A stretch of DNA of 64,000 nt, taken from Condylostoma magnum (lineage: Eukaryota > Ciliophora > Heterotrichea > Heterotrichida > Condylostomatidae). Below, piece by piece: positions 46,783 to 59,400 of this stretch (position 1 is its first letter; each line of letters begins with the position of its first letter). Location: contig CAKKTI010000009.1 in assembly GCA_920105805.1 (NCBI GenBank), positions 78,837 through 142,836 of the forward strand, written 5' to 3'. The position numbers were made by a program, and so were the translations under genes. The notes under the pieces are model-generated. The model saw only the letters and a program-made list of their open reading frames with translations, was not told the DNA's origin and searched no databases.

Positions 46783-48681
46783 ATGTCTATTTCACCTAAG
46801 CTTTAGTTGAGAAATTTTGGGAATAGTCCTTCTTCTGGAGTTCTTAGCACTAAATCTGCATCGCCTAGAGAAAGATTAATCAATTTTAGCCCGAGAAGGA
46901 TCATTATAGGGAAATAAAATAGTATTAGAATACTAAGTCCACAGTTGTCCCCTAGAAATCGGAATCTAGTGAGGAGATTAATAGTGAAAAAAGGATAGTA
47001 ATAATATAGCTTAGACACTGTTTGTCAGACTATTTAAAAATTCATTATACCGTTGATTAATAGTAAAACTAAAGGATTATAAGTTTTAAAAGAGTTCCCT
47101 AATTGCAATACTGTTTAAGGATAATTGGAGAAATCGATGGATTTGTATTAACACTTAAGGTAGAAGCGCTAATAGTTAAAAGAGGCAAAGCTTTAATTGT
47201 AATTATCACTGTAGAATAAATAATAATGGTAAAAGAAGTAAAGCAGATTAAAGTAAAAGTAATAAGATGTATATGGTTATCTATAGGTCATAAAGCAAAT
47301 ATACCAAAATCCTATATTGGTATGATAGAACTACTAAATTGAAAAATATTAATAATTAATTACTTCTGCTAAAATATATACAAAAAATGGGAAAATATAG
47401 ATGAATTTTCAATAATAACAAACTGATAAGTTGAAAAATAGAGTTAGAAAAGATAAAGAACTCTATAAATTATAGATAAGAGGTGCTAATATAATACTAT
47501 ATCGTCTTATAAAGTTTTATAATATCTTAAATGGGTTAAATATTAGAGGTGCTGAATTCAAAAAACACTTATATGAATTTGATTTATAATATCAAAGTAT
47601 TCAATAATTTGCACATTATGGAAAGTAAGAATTGATATTCTAAAAGGATTAACAAGCATTGTATGGGGAAAATAGTTGAATAAATTAAATGATTATAGAA
47701 AAAGCTAAGGAATTCCAATTATAACGATTCACTTTAAGAAAGTTTAACGATGAAGTACTAAAAAACTACTAATAGAACATTTTAGACATATAAGAGCAAA
47801 GTTAATATTACCAATAAAAGATAACAGAGTTAACCAAAATGTGTGAAGGTGTATAGGAAGAATTGTCAAGACTTAGAGGAAAATATCAAACATTTACACA
47901 ATTCAATTCAGTGTCCTAAGATTAAATTCACTCATGCTAAAACTGCACTTAATTTTTCACAGATAAACAAAACTTTAATTGATCCTGTAGAATTCATTTA
48001 GGAGAATTCAGTGGATAAGTATGGTGATGCTGCGGAAAACTAGGAAAAGACTCCTCTGGATGCGATTTATCAAAGCATGTCCCAAATGAATCCTAAGAAA
48101 TAGTATTTAATTCCTAGAAAAATTAAAAGCAAATAAAATGCTTGAATTGTATGAATGATGATCATAGAACAAATGAGTGTCCTAAAGATCCTAATGTAAG
48201 ACTGCATTATGAGAACTAGTAAGAAATATAGAGGATATAGGAGCTTAAATAAAGGAAGATAGATAAAAATGAGAAGTATTAAATGTATAAGAATATGATA
48301 GAACTACTTGAGTTGAAAAATATTCCTGATAATTTCTGCATTGATTTAGTTAGTTCAATTGATACTCTAGATGATTTCCAAGAAATAGATTTGAAATAAT
48401 ATAAGCTTAATAAAAAGTAGTTTTAAGATGTATAAAAATTAAGATAAAAAATGTAAGAATTAGGGAAACCAAATAGGGTAAGTTATATACAGCCTAGAGT
48501 AAGAGTCTAATAGTATCAAACTTAAGAGTTTGTACTAGAAATGAGAAAAGCTACAGTTACAAATAAACTAACCTAGTCAGAATTCAATGATAAGATTAAC
48601 CTCAGAACTAAATTTTTAGCAACAACGTTTTTAAATAGAGAGAAAACAAGAAATCTTTTTAGTGCCTTTTTCAGAAAATGA
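46783..48681 (+). CDS. coiled-coil protein with WWCCG-type Cys/His motif and zinc knuckle
   Basis: 632 residues. A basic Ser-Pro-rich N-terminus leads into a long Gln-rich coiled coil (many TAA/TAG). Near residue 385 is a Cys/His cluster (CQNCTQFFTDKQNFNWSC, IHLGEF, VWWCCG, GCDLSKH) like one found in several protist proteins. Near residue 453 is a CCHC zinc knuckle (CLNCMNDDHRTNEC). A further helical region ends FSAFFRK at TGA 48679. Zinc binding is likely; the role is unknown. The next gene begins 20 nt on in another frame. Confidence 0.6.
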
Positions 48682-48701
48682 TTAAGTAATTACTGTTAAA
48701 T

Positions 48702-50123
48702 ATGGAATAATAAACTTAGCTTGATACTATTATAAGTTAAATATAGTCAATTTTACTGCATTAGTATGAAAGAAGCTGCTAAATAGAAGACATTGATATA
48801 GATGAAGCGGAATTACTGTAACTCAAATCTGGAGATCCTTAATTGTTAGTAATTAAACTACAAGAGTAAGTTGATAAGCTATTAGAGGCTAAATCATACT
48901 TACTACTAAGTGATAAGGAAGATCTTATTAGGAAAGTGTAGGATTTTCAGTCACTTGTAGTAAAACTAGAGCAAGATTTAAGGAATAAGGCAAGAATTGA
49001 GTAAGAATTAAGACTTAAATTAGACAGTGCTGAGAATAAATGTGAGGAATCAGAGCAAATAAAGCTGAAAGTAATGCAAAACACTGAGAAAATTGTAAAT
49101 GATATTAACTTAGATAACTAGAACCTCATAGACATGCTTAAAATGAAAGAATTGTAAATAGAAAACCAAAAGAACTAATTAGAGTAGCATAAATAGATTA
49201 TTTCTGTATAAGATGAAAAAATATGTAAGATGCCGGAGCTTGAGAACTAAATAAAGGAATTAGAGAAAAAATACAACAATGATATTGCTAGAACAAACTT
49301 TAAGCATAAGAACCAGATTAATTAAAGTAAGAAAGAGCTATAACAGCATCGAAAAACACTAGCAGCCAATGCATAATACGAAGAGAAAATTAAATAATTG
49401 ACTATGGAAATAGAAAGCTATAGAAGACAAAATAGAAATCAAAAAGAAGGAGAGAAAAGGGCTAGAAATTTATAAGAACAACTTTTAACACGTAATAATA
49501 CTATAGGTAAGTTAGAAATAATAAACAATAGGCTAAAAGTGAAGATTTAAAACTAATAAGAAGAAATATAAAGACTTTAGTTGCAGTTATAAGTGAAATA
49601 AAATGATAGAACAAGAGAAGTAAAGCAGTAGGTGTAGCCTTATGATACGAATATAGAAATGGTTAATTACTACAAGAAGTAATGTGAAGAGAGAGATAAG
49701 GAAATTCAAACCCTTAAAGCAAGATTATAACGAATGTACTATGGCGAGTTAAAAGGAAAAATAAAAGAAATAGGGTTTGATGGGGAAAGAAAAATGTGGC
49801 TAGATAAAGTAGGAAAACTTCAATACTCTAATAAAAACTTAGAAAATGCAATAAAAAAGGTTTAAAATCACGGTAAAAAGGATAAAGACTAAAAAGAAGG
49901 AATATATCAAGCTAATTATGATAATATGGCTGAAATAGCTAAAAGTGCTTCTGATGCTTATACAAAGGTATTGGAGTAGAATAAAATGTATTAAACTTTT
50001 AACATACAATAGAGGTCAAAGAGCGCAATGAAGGACACTAGACCTACAAGTATGGTTAGATCACGTCCAACTACAGCATCTTACTCCGGCTCTACCAGAA
50101 CTTTAAGTTTAAAGCGATTTTGA
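48702..50123 (+). CDS. long coiled-coil protein
   Basis: 473 residues, almost entirely heptad-like (LLEAKSYLLLSDKEDLIRKV, KKELQQHRKTLAANAQ), with a Ser/Thr/Arg-rich C-terminus (RPTTASYSGSTRTLSLKRF) before TGA. No globular domain is seen. Such proteins in ciliates are often centrosomal or ciliary, but this is inference. Followed by a convergent kinase gene 77 nt away. Confidence 0.6.
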
Positions 50124-50200
50124 TATCTTATTAATACCTGTATTTTCCTATAAATTATACAACAAATATGAATAACAGTTTTATAATTTAATTTTAATAA

Positions 50201-52135
50201 TTAAGCATTGGGCTCCAGAAAAGACCAATCCTGCAGTTGATTATCACTAGTAGAAACCAAATCTCCAAACATTTCTTCATGGGAAACTCCTAAATAAATT
50301 TTCTACAAAGCCCCAGGGTCAGGCATTTGATATTGCTTATTATACAGTTTTTACCAATCAATACTACTGAAAAATCCATGGGCCTTAATTTCTTCTGCGT
50401 CTTAGCGTCCAAATCCAAGTCTTCTTTTAGGGTCTCTTTATAGCAAATTTTTCAGTAAATCTTAAGCCTTGGGAGATATAAAACTTGGTAGCTCTAATTT
50501 AGCATTTTATATATTATCAAACAGACGATTCTTATCACGAGAGTAAAACGGAGGAAATCCCACTAACATTTCATACAAAACTACACCTAGTAAATACCAA
50601 TCAACAGCTTTAGTATGTCCCTTACGTCGCAGCATTTCAGGAGCCAAATAAGCAATTGACCCACAAAACGACATACACACTTAATTATACTTAACACCTT
50701 CTCTTGAAAGGCCAAAATCAGTGAGTCTAGCATGCCCATCTTTAGATAAAATCACATTTTCTGGTTTTAAATCTCTAAAAATGATATTATGTTTATGAAG
50801 TTCCTGTATAGCTAGTAAAATCTCAGCTATATATAACTTTGCTAGATTTTCCTCTAATCTTCTTTTCCTTCTAAGAAGTCCTGATAGGTCTCCACTATCA
50901 CAGTATTCCATAAGCATTCCTAGTTTCGTAGGAGTTTAAAATGAAGACTTAAGTTTTACTATGAAAGGATGCTTAATCTTTTATAGTATATTACGCTCTG
51001 CGAATGCATAACGGATCAGATTAGACCCGAATACCTTTTTCTTATCTAAAACCTTTAAAGCATACAGTTCCTTATTCTTTAAATACTTCACTAAAAACAC
51101 TTACCCAAAACTTCCTTTTCCCAATACACACATTCCTTCTAAATCATCAGGAGTAACCTTTATGATCTCTTCCTCAGCCTAAGTGGTTGATTTACTCTCA
51201 GTCAATATTTCTATTAAGTTTCCTTAAGCTTAACTGTACCTTAATCTCAAGTCCAGGAATCTGTTAACATGATCATTTCTAGAGCTTCTTAATAAAACTC
51301 CATGAAAGGGAATTCTTGAGTACATTTCAATATTTTAAGTAGATTTTTTGCAAAATTTTGCAAATGCTTTAAATGTTTCATAACTAGAAGCATTATCCAG
51401 ACAGGTTTGCCCTCTATTATTTCTAGACATTGGTTCAGCCCCGGAGTGCAGCAAAATATCAACAGCCTCGCAAATCCCAGATATAGCTGCTAAGTGTAAA
51501 GGAGTATCATTATTTTAATCCCTAACATTTACAATTGCCCCCTTTTTTATTAGTAGCTCCATAATTCCTACATATCCGTGAGAACTAGCAATATGCAGGG
51601 CCGTTTGCCCTTCTCTTGACTTAGAATCAAGATCTACTAGTAATGTACTGTTAACTATAACTCTGAAGATTTCATAATTACCGTCATTTGCAGCAAGATG
51701 CAGAGCAGTTCAGTCATGAAGACCCCTGCTGTTTAAGTTAGGAAAATTGTCGTTGATTCCTTGGTCCAAAATTTTAGTCAAAAGTTGCACATTTCCACCC
51801 ATTATTGCCTCCCATAACTTTTAAGTGACATTGCGTTATTAGGCGATATCAGTTATAAGAGTATTGGTATTTCCTCCAATAAGCTTGGCTAAGTTCTATG
51901 CGAAGTTTTCTTTATGCTGATCCCGAATATCAATTACTTCTCCACTGTCTACGTTTCTAATTAGGAAAATTTCAGAAGGTAATTCGTTGAATGATCCCTA
52001 CATATCTTGTTGTATTGAAGGAGAACTAGATTCTTCGTCAGATGATGACTCAGTTATTAAGTTTTCCTCAGGGATTGTAATAAGATCAGTATCGTAGTAA
52101 ATCGATCCGATTAATGGTTAGCTTGACTAATCCAT
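50201..52135 (-). CDS. ankyrin-repeat AGC-family protein kinase
   Basis: 644 residues to TAA 50203-50201. An acidic N-terminus is followed by three or four ankyrin repeats (about 140-260; DWTALHLAANDGN with TGA as Trp, GQTALHIASSHGY, DTPLHLAAISGI). The AGC-type kinase domain covers about 340-600: LGKGSFGQVFLVK, YALKVLDKK, FRDLKPENVILS, DFGLSR, GSIAYLAPEML and KAVDWYLLGVV. A short AGC C-terminal tail follows. The start ATG is 25 nt from that of the divergent kinase gene. Confidence 0.85.
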
Positions 52136-52160
52136 ATTATTTGTTTCTCTTATATAAAAA

Positions 52161-53192
<1,032 letters not shown>

Positions 53193-53219
53193 TGAATAGC
53201 ATTAACAATCAACTCTGTA

Positions 53220-54932
53220 ATGCTAGTATATTTGGTAGTTATTATTATTGTTAATGTTAAAAACTAAAACTACAAAAACTATCCGACAAATCTGATTAGG
53301 GTCTACTTTTGATTGGTAATAATTGATTAAATAGGTTTACTTGGGTGGTAAATAAGTTTGCTTACCAATATGTACTACTTATGTGGCTTCTTTAGCCTAT
53401 ACGCACATGATACAACTATGGGATTTATCATAGGCTACGTTTTCTTCCTTAATCTAGAATTTTTTATTAAAAATCTGAAATTAATTTATAATCGGAATAA
53501 GATAAGAAACATAGTAATTTTAGTTATAATCGGCTTTCAAGGTATTTTTCCTTCACTTTTAGGATCTTTCTTTATATCAGAAAATTCATACTGCCCTGAA
53601 TTTGACATTCCTCTTTCAGCTGATATATTTATTTATTATTTTAGACTTATGACAATAGTAATCACGCAAATACTATGCTTTTTCAATCTTTACTATTTTT
53701 ATAAGAGAAGTTAAGTTAAAAGTAAAAAGATTGTATTCATTCTACTTTTCTTGATGTCACTATAAGAAATAGTATGATCCTGCTTAAATTTTAAGCAAAC
53801 ATTATTAACATTTTATCAATAAGTAATAATAGCTAAATCCTTAGCGTTATTAAGCTTTTAGCTATTACTTTTTGATAATAGATTAAGAAATCAAATTAAG
53901 TAAGTATTCCGAAGTCAATCAAAAGATTGCACTAAATACGAAATGTACGATCTACTAGAAGATTTTCATTATGATTTTACCTATTAGGGTATTATCAAAA
54001 TATAATAAGCTTTACTATGCAATTTTCTACTTAAGGGAAAGAAATCAATTATAGATGTCAGAAGAACTTTGCTATCTTACCCAAGTGATAGTACTCTTAA
54101 TATTACATCTTTATCTGAAGAGAATTTTTTATAATCTCATTTTGAAGAGAATATAATTGAGTACTATAAAACCTTATTTAATGACATAAGACGGAAGAAT
54201 GGATTTCAGAAAGATTAATTTATAAATACATTAAAAGATAGAGAGTTTATAAAGAATATAAAGTTTATAGACGAGGGAGGGAAAAGTGGAGCTTTGATGT
54301 TTATAACTCCAGATAAAAAATATATACTAAAACTCATGCAAAAGGAAGAGATTGCTATATTAGACTAAGACATGTTTATTTAATACTATGAACGAGTCAT
54401 GTCTTGAGCTGGTAGTCAAATGGTCTTGATTTTTGGAATATATTAATTAGTTGATATCAAACAGTACTTTATTTTAATGGAAAATCTAATATAAAGCTCT
54501 GAGCCCTGCTTAATTTATGACTTAAAAGGAAGTGAACACAATCGACTATCTAAAAGCTAATTAGTACTAAAAGATTTAAATTTCGTAGAGAGGTAAGAAA
54601 AAATCAACTTAAATTAAAGTAATTAAAGTAAGATACTGAATAGAATAAGAAGTGATATATTGTTTTTAATTAAAAATAATATAATGGACTATTCCCTACT
54701 GGTTTGTATAGGAAATAAAGCATGTAAAAAGGATAATTATCAGTTCAAGGACAGAGTTAACAAGAACAAATTTTATAGAATTGGAATAATAGACTATCTT
54801 TAACCCTACGATATAGGAAGGTAGGTTCAAAGCAAATTCCAAAGAGTGACGCTTAAGAAAAATATTTCTTGTATTGAGCCATAATAATATGGCATGCGAT
54901 TCTTAGACTTCCTTCTTAAGTGTTTTAGCTGA
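53220..54932 (+). CDS. 7TM receptor-phosphatidylinositol phosphate kinase (GPCR-PIPK, RpkA-like)
   Basis: 570 residues. The N-terminal 240 or so have about seven hydrophobic segments. The C-terminal part (about 280-570) is a PIP kinase: GGKSGALMFITPDKKYILK (glycine loop and Lys), FILMENL, YDLKGSEHNR, IMDYSLLV and YRIGIIDYLQPYD. This receptor-kinase architecture is known from oomycetes and Dictyostelium. It should make PI(4,5)P2 or a related lipid under control of the membrane part; the ligand is unknown. It ends at TGA. Confidence 0.8.
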
Positions 54933-55041
54933 TTAACTTATCACATAAATTTTAATTAACTTATAATACCAAAAAAACTCCTTAAATATCAACTCTTTAT
55001 TACTGTCTAAAAATTGCCTGATACTTCCTATAAAACAATAA
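54933..55041. other. intergenic region
   Basis: 109 nt of AT-rich sequence between co-directional genes; the probable Rab promoter. No motif recognised. Confidence 0.35.
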
Positions 55042-55692
55042 ATGTCCGGTACAATTGTCCAATACACCCACCTAATGAAAATCCTAATAGTAGGCGACTC
55101 ATCAGTGGGCAAAACTTGCATTTTATTTAGATTTTCCGAAAACTAATTTGCCACAACTCACATAGCAACGATTGGGATTGACTTCAAAGTGCGCTATATA
55201 ACATTAGATGGTGAAACAGTGAAATTACAGATATGGGATACAGCGGGCTAAGAACGATTTCATACAATAACAAAGACATACTACAAAGGAGCAATGGGAA
55301 TGGTGCTGGTATACGATTGCAGTAATGAGTAATCTTTCAGTAATATAAGAAATTGGCTTTAGTAGATAAGACTCCACGCAGGTGAGAATATAGCGTTAAT
55401 GCTAGTAGGGAATAAGTGTGACTTAGATTCTAGACAAGTTACGTTTGATTAGGGAAAAGATCTAGCTAATGAAATAGGAGTGCCTTTTCTAGAGACTAGT
55501 GCCAAGAACGATATCAATATAAACGAGACATTTGATATGCTTTCCAGAGAAATAATGAATAGAGGACTGAGTTTAAGTGTTGGAGCAACACCTGGGGGAT
55601 AGTCAGCTACGCCGCAAGGAAACATAAACTTAGCTGATTCCTCTAAAATAGTCTAAACACCTGAGAAGAAAAAGAAAAGGAAGTTTTGTTGA
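55042..55692 (+). CDS. Rab small GTPase (Rab1/8-like)
   Basis: 216 residues with all G motifs: GDSSVGKTC (P-loop), TIGIDFKVR (switch I), WDTAGQERF (switch II), NKCD and ETSAK. The Gln of DTAGQ is TAA (55249-55251), strong proof that UAA is sense. The C-terminus KKKKRKFC before TGA is a basic stretch with one prenylatable Cys. It acts in membrane trafficking on secretory or endocytic membranes. Confidence 0.95.
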
Positions 55693-55718
55693 GAATAGGG
55701 TTAAAATAGTTTTAATAA

Positions 55719-56480
55719 ATGTCTTTTTAGTTTATTTACCAAAATTGCTGTTTGATATTGTAGTATGATGAGGAATAAGTGTCTGAATATACTTTGTTAT
55801 AAGCGTTTGAAGATGTAAAGCCAAAATTCTTATAGCACTTTAAAGGAAATAATCTTCAATTTTTGGTATAATTTATACAGGATGGTGATGGAATTCCTTT
55901 GGCTCCGCAGTTAATAGTTGATTCTAAGGTAACACCGTTGTTTGTTTAAGTGTTAGATGCTACTTAAAACATAGAGAATTCTATAGATCCTGTAATTTAT
56001 ATACAGACTCGTGATTTAACCAGCACTAGATTTAGAAGAACTGAGTAATTTGTACTCACTGCCAATGGAGATATTTCCAAGAAAAATGCACCTAATATAA
56101 AACTTAATAAAAAGCAAAGTAAAGCTTTGCCACCTGTTCCAGATTTTTCCGGGAACTTTCTGAGTCCTTACTCTGCAGTAGAAAGACCCCCAAGAGGAGG
56201 AGCCCAGATGCAATTTATGCGAATGAATGCCACGAGATCTAAATAGCAACTTAGATAGATTACTATGGAAGAAATAAAGCAACACAATTCATAATAAGAC
56301 TGCTGGATGGCTATTGGGGGAAAGGTGTACGACGTTACTGATTATATTCGTTTTCATCCTGGAGGGTTAGAGATAATGAAAGGGGCAGGTAGAGATGGTA
56401 CATAGCTTTACATGCGTTACCACCCCTGGGTCAACATCGACGCTTTGGTAGGAAATTATATGATAGGCTACTTACACTAA
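55719..56480 (+). CDS. cytochrome b5-domain protein (NCB5OR-like)
   Basis: 253 residues. The N-terminal 165 are unrecognised and partly disordered. The C-terminal cytochrome b5 fold (about 185-253) has [16 protein letters not shown] and a second haem ligand in YHPWVN, the arrangement of the b5 domain of NCB5OR. No reductase domain follows. The stop is TAA 56478, because the dynein gene starts 14 nt later in another frame. Confidence 0.8.
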
Positions 56481-56494
56481 ACTAATATTTCAAA

Positions 56495-59400
56495 ATGGAT
56501 CGTGACAAAAAACGCAAAATAATTCGCGCTAGCTCTGGCCCGAAGATCAACCCAATTCCCAATCACTAAAAAGCAATAGAGCTTAGAAATCGTCTTTTTG
56601 AGAAAGGCCTAGGAACTACAGGACTACCGGGAGTTTAGCGACCGGGTCTTAAACCCTAGCAACGCCCTCAGCCTGCTGTAAGGGAGCCTGAAATTTTTAA
56701 ATCTCAAAACACTTTATTGCAACGTCCAATGGAAAGTAGAGGCTCACTGCGCCCTACTTCTAAAGGAACAATACGACCTACAAGTGCTAAGACAAGTATA
56801 ACAGGTTTTGTCAGCTCTGGTGCCTTACGTCCCTCCTCAGCACATCGTAAGTTTGGGTTGTCTGATGTATAGGACAGTTATATTACTAGGTCATTGGGGG
56901 GACAAAAGCGCCCAATTACATCGCACACCTCCATGTCTAGAATAAAGCCGAAATTTCCCTAAGCAAATGAGGACTCAATACGGGCTTTTAACCTAGTAAA
57001 CAAGATGGCAGGTCGTCCCGCTACATCTGTTACCAATATAAGACCCTCTAGCATGTACTTAAGGGCAAATTAATTACTGGAGGAGGAACAGTACTATTCA
57101 TTTGATCAGCCCTTAGAATAAATGAGTAGGTTAGACTAGTACATCTAAAGTGTGAACGAGGGTAAGCCAGAGGCTGAATTTATTTACTTATTGCAATTGA
57201 AAGATGATGACCCGTATAGTCTAGAAAGAGTAAAGCCATAATAAGTGTAAGAAGCTCCGAAATATTACACTATGTCAGCTAAGGGCATAAGTTTATTTAT
57301 TAATGGATCACCTAAAGAATTTACCTATTTATCAGAGTGGCTTATAGAGAGAGAAGCATTTGTATAATTAAAGGGAATATCATTTTTCTAGAGGTTCAGA
57401 ATTTGGAATGCTGTAAGAATGTGGAGAAGAAATGTAAGTCATTTAAGAAGAGAAAAGAAAAGGAAAATATTAGAGGATAAACTGTTTTTAGTTGATAAAA
57501 ATTATGATAAGTGCTTGCTAAACCACAGATAATTATGTATTGAGCTAGAAAAGCACAAATTTATAGAGATTCCTTCATATTTAGAGTGTATCACACTACA
57601 AGAGTTTTTAGAACATTAAAGAAAGAAAATAAATGAGAGTAAATAATTGATAACTGAATAAGGCTCAAGGCTTAAGGAGAATATCAATTCTAATATAAGA
57701 GAAATTATGGATAAGTTAAGAGAGAATATTGTAAGTGACATTGCTACTGAGAAAAACTACGGTAGAGCATCTCAATAAATGTTTATGGTTACTCGTAAGG
57801 TGTCAACTCTATACGAAAAAATGGGCTTTCCTGAGAATATGAGCTATGGACAACGAGCAATGCTAAGGAAAGACTGCTCTCGATTCTTAAGATTTTCTTA
57901 CCTAGCTGATTTCATAGTACTGGAAAGTTTGATGAATGTGTATATTACAAGTGTTTCAGATCTAAAATCTAAATTTTTAGAACTAAGTGAAAAATAAAAA
58001 ATAGTATTTAATCCAGAGGAGCCCTGGAGAACTCCTAAAAATCCCTTATTTTCTATAGAAATCACACTATAAAGAGGTAGTATTTCCAATATGATTGAAG
58101 AAGAAGTTCCTTACTTCCGTCCTCCTCCTCTAGGCTCAAGTCCACCTGAAGATTTCGACCCTAATTTCCATACAAGATTAGAAGATGAGGAAGCTGCCCC
58201 TGACTTTCGTCCTACTGTAAAAGATATACATATGCAATGACTCTAAACAAACCCTGATAGTGAGGAAATGTTTAATTCTGTGATGGATTTAATCAACTAG
58301 GGACTAGAAAGCACAATGGTTATTGAAAGGTGGAGCAGACATCCTGATTTGGAAGAATTTGCAACTGCACTTGAGGAATGGGATGATAAAGTAGCTGATA
58401 ATTGGAACCCACCTGATGAGTTGTTTTTGAATTCTTGCAGCTGGCTATAGGAGTATGAGTATTACAAAAATATTGATAGGATTATAGGCAAAATCGTATA
58501 AGGAGCCTATAATAAGGCCTTTCATCTCCTAAAACAATTTGAGTATGGAGTTTTGACTTTCTGGCGAAACTCATTAATAGATTATGATAGATTTGCTAAC
58601 CCGGATCTAAAAAATCAGGTAGAAAGCTTTGAAAATTTATTCAAATTGTTTAAAATACAAGAAGAAAAGATAGATGAGACTCAAAACATACTTGATACTG
58701 GTCTTTTGCGAATAAAATGTGAAAAAGTGAAGAATTAACTACTGAGTGATCCTAAAGACTGCTATGTAAGAGGAGTTAAAATATTACTAACCTTAATCAA
58801 AGAACGCACAAAAGTAGAAAGAGATTGGGTAATTCAAGCCAGTAGATCTATAGCAGGGCGACCACATGCTGTAGACGAATACGTAAAACAACGTGCGGCT
58901 CTATAAATAGTTAACAATGACATATCAAACCATAAGAAGAACCTAGAAAACTTAATACTCCTTTTCAGACTATCCTCAGAATTTGAAATAAGTATACCAA
59001 CAGATGATAGTGATGCCTTGTAGTAACTACAGCATTTAATGGGAAATTTAACATCAAGCATAATTCTTATAGAAAGTCACACTGAGAACAACTTAAGAAT
59101 ATACAGAAAAGAGCTGTAAGGAATAATTCCAGATTTCCTCCAACAAGTATCAATTACTCTTATAAAAGGCACAGATGATAAATTTATGAAACTTATCCCA
59201 GATTTAACTGATATGATAATAGAACTAGAAGAACTAGAGGCTAAAGTAAACGAGTATATAGAAAAAGCAGAATAATTTAAGTATTACTAAGAAGTGCTAG
59301 ACTTACGACCAATGCCCTTCCAATAAGTAGATGAGCTGTAGGAGGAAGTGGAAATTAGAGTAAATCTATGAAGAGGACTGCGAGACTGGAGATTACTAAC

